The notes under the pieces: model-generated | Seen by the model: the letters and a program-made list of their open reading frames with translations, nothing else | What the model was told of the DNA's origin: nothing | The model's database searches: none | Source: Allobosea lupini | GTDB lineage: Bacteria; Pseudomonadota; Alphaproteobacteria; Rhizobiales; Beijerinckiaceae | Assembly (NCBI RefSeq): GCF_900109525.1 | Contig: NZ_FOAN01000001.1 | Coordinates: forward strand, 744,001 to 808,000 | Reading direction: 5' to 3' | DNA: 64,000 nucleotides | Shown: one piece after another, positions 17,954 to 26,784 of the stretch | Numbering within the stretch: the stretch's first letter is position 1 | Layout of the letters: every line of letters starts with the position of its first letter | Program-made: the position numbers and the translations under genes

Positions 17954-19300
17954 TCATTCCCGCTCGATGCGGATGACTTGCGGCGCTTCTGCGATGTGAC
18001 CGTCGGCGCTGACCTTCTCCAGGGCGCCGCGGATGGCCTGTTCGCTGGTGGCGTAGGTGATCAGCACGACCGGAACCGGTGCGCCGGAGCGCCCGCCGGG
18101 GTCGCGCTGGGCAGCAATCTCGGAGCGGCGCTGGACGATGCTTTCAAGCGAGATATCGGCCTGCGCCATCCGGGTCGCGATCGCGGCGGCCGCGCCGGGG
18201 CGGTCGGCGACGGCGAGACGGATATAGTAGCCGCCCTCGTGACGCTGCATCGGGGCGCGTGTCGGCTGTTCCAGGCGGGCGACAGGCATGCCGAAGGGCT
18301 GGCCGGCGGTGCCGCGCGCGACGTCGGCGATATCGGCGATCACCGCCGAGGCGGTCGGGCCGCCGCCGGCGCCAGGACCGACCAAAGTGATCTCGCGCAC
18401 GGCATCGGCGTCGATGGTCACCGCGTTGGTGACGCCCATCACCTGCGCGATCGCCGACGACTTCGGCACCATGGTCGGGTGCACGCGCTGCTCGATGCCG
18501 GTCTTGGTCCGCTCGGCGACGCCGAGCAGCTTGATCCGGTAGCCGAGTTCGTCGGCCATCTTCAGGTCGAGCGGCGTGATCGAGGAAATGCCTTCGACAT
18601 GAATCGCTTCGGCGTCGATCTTCGTACCGAAGGCGAGGCTGGTCAGGATGGCGAGCTTGTGGGCGGTGTCGAAGCCCTCGACGTCGAAGGTCGGGTCGGC
18701 TTCGGCATAGCCGAGGCGCTGCGCGTCCTTCAGGCAGGCCTCGAAGGTCAGGCCCTCAAGCTCCATGCGCGAGAGGATGTAATTGCAGGTGCCGTTGAGG
18801 ATGCCGTAGAGCCGGCTGACATTGTTGCCCGAGAGTGCCTCGCGCAGCGTCTTCACCACCGGGATGCCGCCGGCCGAGGAGGCCTCGAAGGCGAGCGCCG
18901 CGCCATTGGCCTCCGCGAGTTCGGCGAGCGCGACGCCATGGGCGGCTAGCAGCGCCTTGTTGGCGGTGACGACATGCTTGCCGGCGGAAAGCGCGGTCTC
19001 GACCGCCGTCTTCGCTGGGCCGTCAGAGCCGCCGATCAGCTCGACCAGGCAATCGATCTCGGGGGACGCGGCGAGCGCGACCGGATCGTCGAACCAGGCA
19101 AAGCCGGAAAGATCGATGCCGCGGTCGCGATTGCGATTACGGGCCGAGACCGCCGTCACGCGGATCGGCCGGCCACAGCGCGCGGCGAGCGCATTCTCCT
19201 GGCGCTTCAGAATGCCGGCGACCGCCGCGCCGACTGTTCCCAGGCCGGCGATGCCGACGCGCAGGGGCCTGATCTCGGAAGAAGCAGCGTGCATGGTCAT
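17954..19300 (-). CDS. hom: Homoserine dehydrogenase
   Basis: Reduces aspartate semialdehyde to homoserine for threonine and methionine synthesis; 448 residues. The Rossmann motif VGIAGLGTVGAAV is near residue 15, catalytic-domain segments GILNGTCNYIL (near 193) and AYAEADPTFDVEG-like sequence (near 223) are intact, and a C-terminal ACT domain begins near 360 (YYIRLAVADRPGAAAAIA), giving threonine feedback control in this family. The start is ATG at 19300 (MTMHAASS); ATG 19294 is equally possible. Confidence 0.95.
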   Translation of the reverse strand: MTMHAASSEIRPLRVGIAGLGTVGAAVAGILKRQENALAARCGRPIRVTAVSARNRNRDRGIDLSGFAWFDDPVALAASPEIDCLVELIGGSDGPAKTAVETALSAGKHVVTANKALLAAHGVALAELAEANGAALAFEASSAGGIPVVKTLREALSGNNVSRLYGILNGTCNYILSRMELEGLTFEACLKDAQRLGYAEADPTFDVEGFDTAHKLAILTSLAFGTKIDAEAIHVEGISSITPLDLKMADELGYRIKLLGVAERTKTGIEQRVHPTMVPKSSAIAQVMGVTNAVTIDADAVREITLVGPGAGGGPTASAVIADIADVARGTAGQPFGMPVARLEQPTRAPMQRHEGGYYIRLAVADRPGAAAAIATRMAQADISLESIVQRRSEIAAQRDPGGRSGAPVPVVLITYATSEQAIRGALEKVSADGHIAEAPQVIRIERE

Positions 19301-19439
19301 GGCGCGGGGGTCGCATGAGGCGCGCGGGGAGTCAACGGCGGCAAAGCACTGTGAGCGACAGTTCAACCTCCGGGCACGGATTTTGCTTCCATTGAGAAAC
19401 GCGAGCCGCAGCGAGCGCTTTCCCGGGTGGAGGATTGCG

Positions 19440-20195
19440 ATGCCGATGCCTGCCCTTCCGACAGACGCCATTGAAGTTGCCGATAGCGCGCCTGTAGCGC
19501 CCCTGCCCGACCCCGCGCTCATCGCAGCACAGATCGATCGCGAGGGCTTCGCGGTGATCGACGACTATGTTCCGCCTGGCGATTTGCAGGAAGCCCAGGA
19601 TTTCGTCAGGCGCGCGGTCAGCGGCAATGGCGGAAACTACTTGGCGATCGCCGGGCCCGAACGTCTGGACGGAACCTTCCTGAAACGCTGGCCGGAAGAT
19701 TCCGACTTCCTGACGCTGTGCCGCGGCATCTATCAGAGCAGCATGGGCAAGCCCGCGCCGCAGCCGTCCTTCTACCAGATCCTGCGTTGCCTCTCCGGCG
19801 AGAGAGCTGCGGCCAACTCGCTGAATTTCCACTATGATTCCTACCTGCTCACAGCATTGATCCCGATCCTGATGCCCGAGCGCGGCCAGAGCGGGGACCT
19901 GCTGATCATCCCCAACACCCGCAAGCTGCGTGCCAGCTACGCGACGAACTTCCTCGACAAGATCCTGCTGGACAATCCGCTCTCGCAAGCGGCGCTGCGG
20001 CATCTCTATCGCCGGGGCCATCGCAGCATCAGACATCTCAAGCTGAAGCCGGGCGGCCTCTACCTGTTCAATGGCTACCGCTCGATCCATACCAACGAAG
20101 CGTGCGACCCCGATACGATCCGCTCCACCGCGATCCTGCACTATCTCGATCCGCATGCCGACAGCCCACTGAAGCGGCTGTTGCGGCGGCATTGA
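19440..20195 (+). CDS. Putative Fe(II)/2-oxoglutarate-type dioxygenase (phytanoyl-CoA hydroxylase-like fold)
   Basis: Protein of 251 residues with unknown substrate. The jelly-roll iron facial triad can be proposed: H-x-D in LNFHYDSYLLTALIPILM (near residue 137) and a distal His in NGYRSIHTNEACDPDTIRST (near 218), followed by an Arg that would bind 2-oxoglutarate. The region IDREGFAVIDDYVPP near residue 31 resembles the N-terminus of phytanoyl-CoA dioxygenases. It stands alone, convergent with an AraC gene (9 bp apart) and divergent from hom. ATG at 19440 follows GGGTGGAGG. Family assignment is by motif only; could instead be a structural cupin. Confidence 0.6.
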   Translation: MPMPALPTDAIEVADSAPVAPLPDPALIAAQIDREGFAVIDDYVPPGDLQEAQDFVRRAVSGNGGNYLAIAGPERLDGTFLKRWPEDSDFLTLCRGIYQSSMGKPAPQPSFYQILRCLSGERAAANSLNFHYDSYLLTALIPILMPERGQSGDLLIIPNTRKLRASYATNFLDKILLDNPLSQAALRHLYRRGHRSIRHLKLKPGGLYLFNGYRSIHTNEACDPDTIRSTAILHYLDPHADSPLKRLLRRH

Positions 20196-20204
20196 TGCTG
20201 CACC

Positions 20205-20999
20205 TCAAAGCGAGCCGGATGCGGCAGCGCGACGCGTTGGCGGCCTCAGAACGATAGGGGGCTCGCCGAACGTTCGCTGATAGGCGCGGGAGAAAGCGGC
20301 GGCGCTGCCATAGCCGATGCGCCGCGCGACCAGCTTGACGCGGCCGCCACGTTCGAGTTCGCGCCGTGCCAGCACCATCCGCCAATGCGCCAGATGCGCC
20401 ATCGGCGTGGTGCCCAGCACACGCGGGAACAAGGCCATGAACCGCGTCCGCGACATGCCGGCGATCGCGGCGAGCTCGTCGACGCTCCAGCCATGGGCCG
20501 GCGCCTCCTGCATCGCTACCAGCGCTGGAAACAGCTGCGGGTGCGACAGCCCTGCCAGCAGCCCCGGCCGGGTCGAGCCCTCGTCGATCAGATGGCGCAG
20601 AAGCAGGAGCAGGAGCAGCCTGCAAATGTTGTCGAGGGCGATCTGCCGCCCACATCGCCGGGCTGCCGCCTCTGCCGCCAGCAGATCGGCGACCGTTCGC
20701 ATCGCCGGCGCCGCGTCGAGTGCAAGCTCGACCCGTTCCGGCAGCGCTGCAATCAGCGGGTTGGCCGGCCCGCCAAAGTCGATCCTCACCGCGGCCAGCA
20801 CCTCTTCGCCAAGCGTCGCCGTCACCTTTGCATGCGGCAGGAACACCAGCGAGCGCAGGTCCCCTTCTCGCCCAGTCAGTAGCAGATTGGCGGCTTCTGG
20901 CGCAGCCTGTTCCGCCATGACATCGAACGCAGCGAAGAAGCTCGACAGGCGATCGCGCCGAGCATCGGGACTTTCGATCATGCGATTGGAACTTTTCAT
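20205..20999 (-). CDS. AraC family regulator with N-terminal cupin
   Basis: Regulator of 264 residues: an N-terminal cupin-type ligand domain (AraC_binding_2/cupin_6 style, residues ~15-140) and a C-terminal double HTH (WSVDELAAIAGMSRTRFMALF near residue 185; RIGYGSAAAFSRAYQRTFG near 235). Divergent from the redoxin gene with a 50-bp spacer, so the redoxin is its likely target; in many proteobacteria such pairs respond to electrophiles or organic peroxides, which is only suggested here. Start taken as ATG 20999 (MKSSNR); ATG 20981 is possible. Confidence 0.82.
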   Translation of the reverse strand: MKSSNRMIESPDARRDRLSSFFAAFDVMAEQAAPEAANLLLTGREGDLRSLVFLPHAKVTATLGEEVLAAVRIDFGGPANPLIAALPERVELALDAAPAMRTVADLLAAEAAARRCGRQIALDNICRLLLLLLLRHLIDEGSTRPGLLAGLSHPQLFPALVAMQEAPAHGWSVDELAAIAGMSRTRFMALFPRVLGTTPMAHLAHWRMVLARRELERGGRVKLVARRIGYGSAAAFSRAYQRTFGEPPIVLRPPTRRAAASGSL

Positions 21000-21049
21000 G
21001 CCTGATAATATGCAATCTGGGAGAACTCGCAACCCTAGAGGCTCTCTCA

Positions 21050-21586
21050 ATGCTTATTCCACGTCAGCTCGTACCAACCCTTTCCGTCGAGACCCTCGGG
21101 CAAGGTCGTTTCGACCTATGGGAGGCGGAGCCGGAACGCTTTACGCTCGTCTGCTTCTACCGGGGCTTGCACTGCCCGATCTGCGCCAACTACCTGAAGG
21201 AACTCGAGCGGCTGACGCCGGACTTCGCCAGCCGGGGTGTCGAGACGATCGCGGTCAGCAGCGACGGCGCGGAGCGCGCCGGCGAGATGGCACGGAAGAT
21301 CGGCGCGGACCGGCTGCGGATCGGTTACGGGCTGGCGCTGGAGACGGCCCGCGAATGGGGGCTCTACATCTCCGCCTCGCGCGGCAAGACCTCGATCGGC
21401 ATCGAGGAGCCGGCGCTGTTCTCCGAGCCCGGCATATTCCTCGTGCGCCCGGACCGGACGCTCTATTACCTCTCCGTCCAGTCGATGCCGTTCGTGCGAC
21501 CGAACTTTGCCGAGATGGTCGCAGCACTCGATTTCGTCATCAAGAACGACTATCCGGCGCGTGGCGAGGTGGTTGCGACGGCCTAA
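21050..21586 (+). CDS. Peroxiredoxin-like (AhpC/TSA) thioredoxin-fold protein
   Basis: Redoxin of 178 residues. The thioredoxin-fold active site is CFYRGLHCPICANYL near residue 35-50, a C-x-x-C arrangement rather than the single peroxidatic Cys of classic AhpC, so disulfide exchange or peroxide reduction are both possible. No signal peptide, so cytoplasmic. Divergent from an AraC regulator that probably controls it, and convergent with a membrane-anchored protein 7 bp away. ATG at 21050 (MLIPRQLVP). Confidence 0.8.
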   Translation: MLIPRQLVPTLSVETLGQGRFDLWEAEPERFTLVCFYRGLHCPICANYLKELERLTPDFASRGVETIAVSSDGAERAGEMARKIGADRLRIGYGLALETAREWGLYISASRGKTSIGIEEPALFSEPGIFLVRPDRTLYYLSVQSMPFVRPNFAEMVAALDFVIKNDYPARGEVVATA

Positions 21587-21593
21587 AAGCCGC

Positions 21594-22025
21594 CTATTCG
21601 AAGCGGCAGACGACTTCGGCGGCGAGCTTGTGGACCTTGCCGTTCTCGAAGCCGAGATAGAGCCGCAGCAGCTGGTTGCCGAAAGCGGTGATCTTGATGG
21701 TGCGCAACGCCTCGACGCTGTCGCCGTCCGCCTGGGTCGAATTCTCGTCGATCGGCTTCCAGAACCAGGGCTTCGGTGCCCGGATCACGGTCTGCGCCAG
21801 CAATTGCTCGGCCTCGGCCCGGCCCATGCCCACCGGAAAATACTTGCCGGCGATCTCAGTCGCGTCGCGGCCGCATTCCTTGGCGCGCGAGGCGGTCAGG
21901 ACGTCGGCGATGAGGGGTGAGTCGGTGTCGGTGGTGCGGCCACGCGAGAAATCATAGGTCGCGAACAGGCAGACCAGCGCGAACAGGCCGAACATGATCC
22001 CGATCAACCGGCCCTTCGAGACCAT
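21594..22025 (-). CDS. Hypothetical single-membrane-anchor protein
   Basis: Uncharacterised, 143 residues. One N-terminal hydrophobic segment (LIGIMFGLFALVCLFATYDF, residues 7-26) anchors a ~115-residue periplasmic domain with cysteines at AKECGRD and VVCRFE, at the far C-terminus, possibly disulfide linked. No recognised domain. ATG at 22025 follows AAAGAGCG. Monocistronic, ending 7 bp from the redoxin stop. Confidence 0.65.
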   Translation of the reverse strand: MVSKGRLIGIMFGLFALVCLFATYDFSRGRTTDTDSPLIADVLTASRAKECGRDATEIAGKYFPVGMGRAEAEQLLAQTVIRAPKPWFWKPIDENSTQADGDSVEALRTIKITAFGNQLLRLYLGFENGKVHKLAAEVVCRFE

Positions 22026-22116
22026 GATGCGCTCTTTATCCCTGCTATCCGCCCTCGGTGCTGGGTTCCCATGTTTCGGCGGCCCGGTCCAGTGCCGGCG
22101 CGCAACACCGCCCAAG

Positions 22117-22202
22117 CGTCATTGCGAGCAGCACAGCGACGAAGCAACCCAGGAGCCGCAGAGCGCGACCTTCTGGATTGCTTTGCTACGCTCGCAATGA
22201 CG
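22117..22202. repeat. Intergenic palindromic repeat (CGTCATTGCGAG family)
   Basis: CGTCATTGCGAG (22117-22128) and its exact complement CTCGCAATGACG (22191-22202) bound an 86-bp imperfect palindrome containing GAAGCAACCC / GGATTGCTTTGC arms. It fits the REP-like repeats widespread in Rhizobiales genomes; it lies in the gap upstream of the membrane-anchored protein and after alaC. Confidence 0.75.
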
Positions 22203-22221
22203 ATGGCGGGACGCTTCCGCC

Positions 22222-23442
22222 CTACCCCGCCTTCGGCATCTGGATGACGTTGTGCAGGGTCTGGTCGGCGCTCTTCAGGAAACGGCCGATATTGCGCGCC
22301 GCCTGGCGGATGCGCTGCTCGTTCTCGACGATGGCGATGCGGACATAGTCGTCGCCATGCTCGCCGAAGCCGATGCCAGGCGCGACAGCGACTTCGGCCT
22401 TCTCGATCAGCAGCTTGGAGAACTCCAGCGAGCCGAGATGGCGGAACTTCTCGGGAATCGGCACCCAGGCGAACATCGAGGCCTGCGGCGCCGGGAACTC
22501 CCAGCCGGCCTTGCCGAAGCTCTCGACCAGCGCGTCGCGGCGCTTGCGATAGATCTCGCGCATCTCGCGGATGCAGTCGTCGGGACCGTTCAGCGCCGCC
22601 GCGGCCGCGACCTGGATCGGCGTATAGGCGCCGTAGTCGAGATAGGACTTCACCCGCGCCAGCGCCGCCAGCAGCTTCTCGTTGCCGACGGCAAAGCCCA
22701 TGCGCCAGCCGGCCATGGAGAAGGTCTTCGACATCGAGGTGAACTCGACGGCGACGTCGATGGCGCCCGGCACCTGAAGCATCGAGGGCGGCGGATCATT
22801 CTCGTCGAAATAGACCTCGGCATAAGCGAGGTCGGAGAGCAGGATCAGCTCATGCCGCTTCGCGAAGGCGACGAGGTCGCGGTAGAAATCGAGCGAGGCG
22901 GTATAGGCGGTCGGGTTCGCCGGATAGCAGGTGACCAGCGCGATCGGCTTCGGCACCGAATGCGCCATCGCCCTCTCGAGCGCCGGGAAGAAGGCCGGCG
23001 TCGGCTCGGCCGGGACGGAGCGGATCACGCCGCCCGCCATCAGGAAGCCAAAGGCATGGATCGGGTAGCTCGGATTGGGCACGAGCACGACGTCGCCGGG
23101 ACCGGTAATGGCCTGCGCCATATTGGCGAAGCCTTCCTTCGAGCCGAGCGTGGCGACGACCTGCGTGTCGGGATTGAGAGTCACGCCGAAGCGGCGCTGG
23201 TAGTAATGCGCCTGGGCGCGGCGCAGGCCGGAGATGCCCTTCGAGGCGGAATAGCGATCGGTGCGCGGCTTGCCGGCGGTCTCGACCAGCTTCTCGATGA
23301 CATGCCTGGGCGCCGGCAGATCGGGATTGCCCATGCCGAGGTCGATGATGTCGACGCCCTTGGCGCGCTCGGCAGCCTTGATCTTGTTGACCTGTTCGAA
23401 AACATAGGGCGGCAGGCGCTTGATGCGGTGGAAATCGGTCAT
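22222..23442 (-). CDS. alaC: PLP-dependent class I/II aminotransferase, AlaC-like
   Basis: Fold-type I aminotransferase, 406 residues, closest in feel to AlaC/YfdZ (glutamate-pyruvate transaminase) and LL-diaminopimelate aminotransferases. IIDLGMGNPDLPAPRHVIEK near residue 33, Asn/Asp PLP contacts in CYPANPTAY (near 178) and LLSDLAYAEVYFD (near 207), and the Schiff-base Lys in TSMSKTFSMAGWRMGF (near 240). ATG at 23442 (MTDFHRIKRLPPYVF) matches the conserved N-terminus of this subgroup. Usually sits directly before hom in Rhizobiales; here about 2.9 kb separates them. Confidence 0.82.
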   Translation of the reverse strand: MTDFHRIKRLPPYVFEQVNKIKAAERAKGVDIIDLGMGNPDLPAPRHVIEKLVETAGKPRTDRYSASKGISGLRRAQAHYYQRRFGVTLNPDTQVVATLGSKEGFANMAQAITGPGDVVLVPNPSYPIHAFGFLMAGGVIRSVPAEPTPAFFPALERAMAHSVPKPIALVTCYPANPTAYTASLDFYRDLVAFAKRHELILLSDLAYAEVYFDENDPPPSMLQVPGAIDVAVEFTSMSKTFSMAGWRMGFAVGNEKLLAALARVKSYLDYGAYTPIQVAAAAALNGPDDCIREMREIYRKRRDALVESFGKAGWEFPAPQASMFAWVPIPEKFRHLGSLEFSKLLIEKAEVAVAPGIGFGEHGDDYVRIAIVENEQRIRQAARNIGRFLKSADQTLHNVIQMPKAG

Positions 23443-23594
23443 CTCGACAACAGGTCCTTGCGGATCGCCGCACCCTCGCGCGCGGCAAATCACATTCTTG
23501 CGTTGCGATGCCTTACCACCGCAGCTTCCGCCCCAACAGCAGAAAAAACGCAAGATTCAGCGAACAGCAGCGCATGCCGCATTGCTGCAACGCT

Positions 23595-24212
23595 TCAAGC
23601 CGGCGGAATGAAGGGCTGACTGATCGTCTTGAACACGTCGAGCGCTTCGCAGCGCGCGGAATGAGCCTCCAATGCCGGATGGTCACGGAGGACCACGAGA
23701 TCGGGATGCGCCTCGCCGGCAAAGCGCAGCGCGCAGGCATCGGCATGGCCGATCCGATCGTCGAACCACCAGTCGCCGTTACGCTCGGCACGCTCGCGCT
23801 CGAGAGCGGCAAGGACACCCAGAATCTGGGAGCGGCAGCGCCCGGCCCAGACCTCGGAAACCTGGTCGTGCAATCGCAGCTCGTAGAACAGGCTCACCGC
23901 CTTCTCGGCGAGCCCGATCGCCAGTGCCGCGACGCGCAAGGCCCTGTGACGGCCCGGCTCCGTACGCGGGAACAGGGCAAGCTCGGGCGGAACGAAGCCG
24001 TCGAGATAATCGAGGATGGCATGGCTCTCGACCAGCACGAGCCCGTCATCGAGCTCGAATGTCGGCACGCGAACCAGCGGATTGAGCGGCGCGATCCTGT
24101 CGCCGTCGCCGAAAACCGACCAGGGCCGGTGCTCGAAGGGCAACTCATAGAGCGTCAGGGCGATGCCGACGCGGCGCACGAAAGGCGAATCATACTGGCC
24201 GATCAGGATCAT
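23595..24212 (-). CDS. Glutathione S-transferase family protein
   Basis: Cytosolic GST-fold protein, 205 residues. N-terminal thioredoxin-like domain MILIGQYDSPFVRRVGIALT (Ser rather than Cys at the active position), then PTFELDDGLVLVESHAILDYL with the Glu-Ser glutathione-binding pair near residue 62; the all-alpha domain begins near 90. Substrate unknown. No partner gene; a 152-bp gap separates it from alaC. Confidence 0.85.
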   Translation of the reverse strand: MILIGQYDSPFVRRVGIALTLYELPFEHRPWSVFGDGDRIAPLNPLVRVPTFELDDGLVLVESHAILDYLDGFVPPELALFPRTEPGRHRALRVAALAIGLAEKAVSLFYELRLHDQVSEVWAGRCRSQILGVLAALERERAERNGDWWFDDRIGHADACALRFAGEAHPDLVVLRDHPALEAHSARCEALDVFKTISQPFIPPA

Positions 24213-24287
24213 CGCGGGCGCTCCACCGAGGAGCCGTCATTGGATTGATCCGGGTGACGCTAGGCAAGCGTTCCGTGCCCGCCGCCT

Positions 24288-24641
24288 TCACTCCTTAGGC
24301 TGCGGCGGTGGCGCCGGCGGCGGCAGGACCTTGCCGAGGCTCTGCGCCTGCGCGCCGGCAGCGTCGTTGGAGATTCGCTTGGCTTCCAACTCGGCCTCGA
24401 GCTTCTTGAACTCGTCGACGGTCTTGCGCTTGGCCGGCCGCGAGACGGTGGTGCCGATCGGGATATATTTCGGATCCTGCGGCCGGGTCTCGGTGACGAA
24501 AGGCTTGGGCTCGCCAGGTTTGGTGGCGAGATCGGCCATTTCAGCCACGCCGCGCGTGGCTTCGCAGCCTCCGAGGCCGGCTCCGACCATGAGAACCAGT
24601 CCAGCCGCCCTGAGCGAGATTTGAGTCCGCCTGTCAGCCAT
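24288..24641 (-). CDS. Small hypothetical lipoprotein
   Basis: Uncharacterised 117-residue protein with a lipoprotein signal (LVLMVGAGLGGCEATRG; lipobox Cys near residue 26). The mature part is short, charged, with a helical EFKKLEAELEAKR stretch and a proline-rich tail. ATG at 24641 (MADRRTQISL) is chosen because it puts the signal peptide at the N-terminus. It is divergent from phaC with a 107-bp gap. Confidence 0.7.
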   Translation of the reverse strand: MADRRTQISLRAAGLVLMVGAGLGGCEATRGVAEMADLATKPGEPKPFVTETRPQDPKYIPIGTTVSRPAKRKTVDEFKKLEAELEAKRISNDAAGAQAQSLGKVLPPPAPPPQPKE

Positions 24642-24748
24642 CGCCCTGCTTCCGCAAAATTTCTTTGTCACTCATACCGGTTAGGTCCTTAATGGGTCCA
24701 AAATGGGGAGTGCAACTCCTGCGTAAGGCTACCAAGGGGAGCGCCATC

Positions 24749-26590
24749 ATGTGTCCGCCAGCTGACGAGAAGGGCAAAGCCGGGCCAAAGCCTGCTGAAG
24801 CGCCATTCGCCGAGCTCCCGGCCGTTCCCGATTTCGAAGCGATGGCGCAGAACATGGGCAAGCTGGTCGAGCAGGCCGGCAAGGTGACCGCCGCCTATCT
24901 GAAGCCGATCGAGCGCGGCGAGGCCAAGACCGGCCAGGCCGACGAAGCCAGCGAAATGGTCAAGGTGCTCGGCCGCGTCGCCGAGCGATGGGTCAGCGAC
25001 CCGCAGAAGATCATCGAGGCGCAGGGCGCGATCACCAGCGACTTCCTCTCCCTGTGGAGCTCGACCCTGAAGCGCCTTGGCGGCGAGCAGGTCGAGCCGG
25101 TGATCGCCCCCGAGAAAAGAGATGCACGCTTCGCCGATCCGGAGTGGGACAGCCATCCCGTCTTCGACTTCGTCAAGCAGGCCTATCTGCTGACGACGCG
25201 CTGGGCCGAAGGCATGGTCGAGCAGGCGGACGAGCTCGACCCGCATACGCGTGACAAGGCCCGCTTCTACGTCAAGCAGATCGCCGGCGCCCTCTCGCCC
25301 TCCAACTTCGTCGCGACCAATCCCGAGCTGCTGCGCGAGACCATGGCGCAGAACGGCGAGAACCTGGTGCGCGGCATGAAGATGCTGGCCGAGGACGTCG
25401 AGGCCGGCGGCGGCGAACTAAAGATCCGGCAATCCGATGCCGGCGCCTTCCAGGTCGGCGTCAACATCGCGACGACGCCCGGCAAGGTCATCTACCGCAA
25501 CGACATCATCGAGCTGATCCAGTACGCGCCGGCGACCGAGACCGTGCTGAAACGGCCGCTGCTGATCGTGCCGCCCTGGATCAACAAGTTCTACATCCTC
25601 GATCTCAATGCCGAGAAGAGCTTCATCCGCTGGTGCGTCTCGCAGGGGCTGACGGTCTTCTGCATCTCCTGGGTCAACCCGGACCACCGCCACGCGCTCA
25701 AGGATTTCGAGAGCTATATGCGCGAGGGCATCTTCGCTGCACTGGAGGCGATCGAACAGGTCACCGGCGAGAAACAGGTCTCGACGATCGGCTACTGCGT
25801 CGGCGGCACGCTGCTCGGCGTGACCCTGGCCTATATGGCGGCAACCCGGGACAAGCGCATCGCCAGCGCGACCTTCTTCACCACGCAGGTCGATTTCAGC
25901 CACGCCGGCGAGCTCTCGGTCTTCGTCGACGAGGAGCAGATCCGCGCCGTCGAGGAGCAGATGGCCGAGCGCGGCTATCTCGACGGCTCGCGCATGTCGG
26001 GCGCCTTCAACATGCTCCGGCCCAACGACCTGATCTGGTCCTATGCCGTCAACAACTACCTGAAAGGCAAGGCGCCGACCCCGTTCGACCTGCTCTACTG
26101 GAATTCGGATTCGACCCGGATGCCGGCGGCGAACCACTCCTTTTACCTGCGCAACTGCTATCTCGAGAACAAGCTGAGCAAGGGCGAGATGCGCCTCGGC
26201 GGCAAGCGGCTCGACCTCAAGAAGGTGAAGATACCCGTCTACAATCTGGCGACGCGCGAGGACCATATCGCTCCGGCGAAATCGGTCTTCCTGGGCTCGC
26301 AGACCTTTGGCGGCCCGGTCGACTATGTCATGGCCGGGTCCGGACACATCGCCGGCGTGGTCAATCCGCCGAACAAGGTGAAGTACCAGTACTGGACCGG
26401 CCCGAAACCGGAGGGCGCCTTCGAGGACTGGATGAAGAAAACCGAAGAGCACCCCGGCTCCTGGTGGCCGCATTGGCTCGGCTGGCTTGAGAAGCAGGCG
26501 CCCAAGCGCGTCAAGCCGCGTATCCCCGGCGAGGGGCCCCTGCCCGCGCTCGAGGACGCGCCGGGGAGCTATGTGAAGATCAAGGCTTAG
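24749..26590 (+). CDS. phaC: Class I poly(3-hydroxyalkanoate) synthase
   Basis: Polymerises 3-hydroxyacyl-CoA on the granule surface; 613 residues, the class I size. Alpha/beta-hydrolase C-terminal half with the PhaC box GYCVGGTLLG (catalytic Cys near residue 350), Asp in LATREDHIAPAKS (near 503) and His in MAGSGHIAGVVN (near 531) completing the triad; the N-terminal ~200 residues are the regulatory domain. ATG at 24749 has AAGGGGAGC upstream; an in-frame ATG at 24692 lacks one. No phaA, phaB, phaR or phasin gene is adjacent. Confidence 0.95.
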   Translation: MCPPADEKGKAGPKPAEAPFAELPAVPDFEAMAQNMGKLVEQAGKVTAAYLKPIERGEAKTGQADEASEMVKVLGRVAERWVSDPQKIIEAQGAITSDFLSLWSSTLKRLGGEQVEPVIAPEKRDARFADPEWDSHPVFDFVKQAYLLTTRWAEGMVEQADELDPHTRDKARFYVKQIAGALSPSNFVATNPELLRETMAQNGENLVRGMKMLAEDVEAGGGELKIRQSDAGAFQVGVNIATTPGKVIYRNDIIELIQYAPATETVLKRPLLIVPPWINKFYILDLNAEKSFIRWCVSQGLTVFCISWVNPDHRHALKDFESYMREGIFAALEAIEQVTGEKQVSTIGYCVGGTLLGVTLAYMAATRDKRIASATFFTTQVDFSHAGELSVFVDEEQIRAVEEQMAERGYLDGSRMSGAFNMLRPNDLIWSYAVNNYLKGKAPTPFDLLYWNSDSTRMPAANHSFYLRNCYLENKLSKGEMRLGGKRLDLKKVKIPVYNLATREDHIAPAKSVFLGSQTFGGPVDYVMAGSGHIAGVVNPPNKVKYQYWTGPKPEGAFEDWMKKTEEHPGSWWPHWLGWLEKQAPKRVKPRIPGEGPLPALEDAPGSYVKIKA

Positions 26591-26618
26591 AGCTTACGGA
26601 TTCTACTCGGAACCGCTC

Positions 26619-26663
26619 CGTCATCCTAGACAAGCGGCGAAGCCGCGCAGATCCGGGATGACG
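26619..26663. repeat. Intergenic palindromic repeat (CGTCATCC...GGATGACG)
   Basis: 45-bp imperfect palindrome with ends CGTCATCC / GGATGACG and an inner GCGGCGAAGCCGC hairpin, sitting 28 bp after the phaC stop. Resembles the GTCATCC-type repeat of Rhizobiales genomes; may also act as an mRNA-stabilising end. Confidence 0.65.
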
Positions 26664-26735
26664 AGGATGGCTCCGGATGAAGCCGGCATCCGGCCGCAGT
26701 TCCTGCCCTCTGCCGGCCCTCCCTTTCACCTCGAC

Positions 26736-26764
26736 AAAAAAAGCCGGCCCGAAGGCCGGCTTTT
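26736..26764 (-). terminator. Rho-independent terminator of the fadL-like gene
   Basis: 11-bp stem AAAAGCCGGCC (26739-26749) / GGCCGGCTTTT (26754-26764) with a 4-nt loop. On the minus strand it ends in a run of seven T. It also carries TTTT on the plus strand and so may stop phaC transcription too. Confidence 0.85.
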
Positions 26765-26784
26765 CAGCGTCGTGGAAGCGCCGA

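Noticed and set aside
24699-24711. Possible fourth copy of the CCCCCAAATGGGGG palindrome (CCAAAATGGGG) before phaC
   Set aside because: Only one arm is present and the symmetry is broken.
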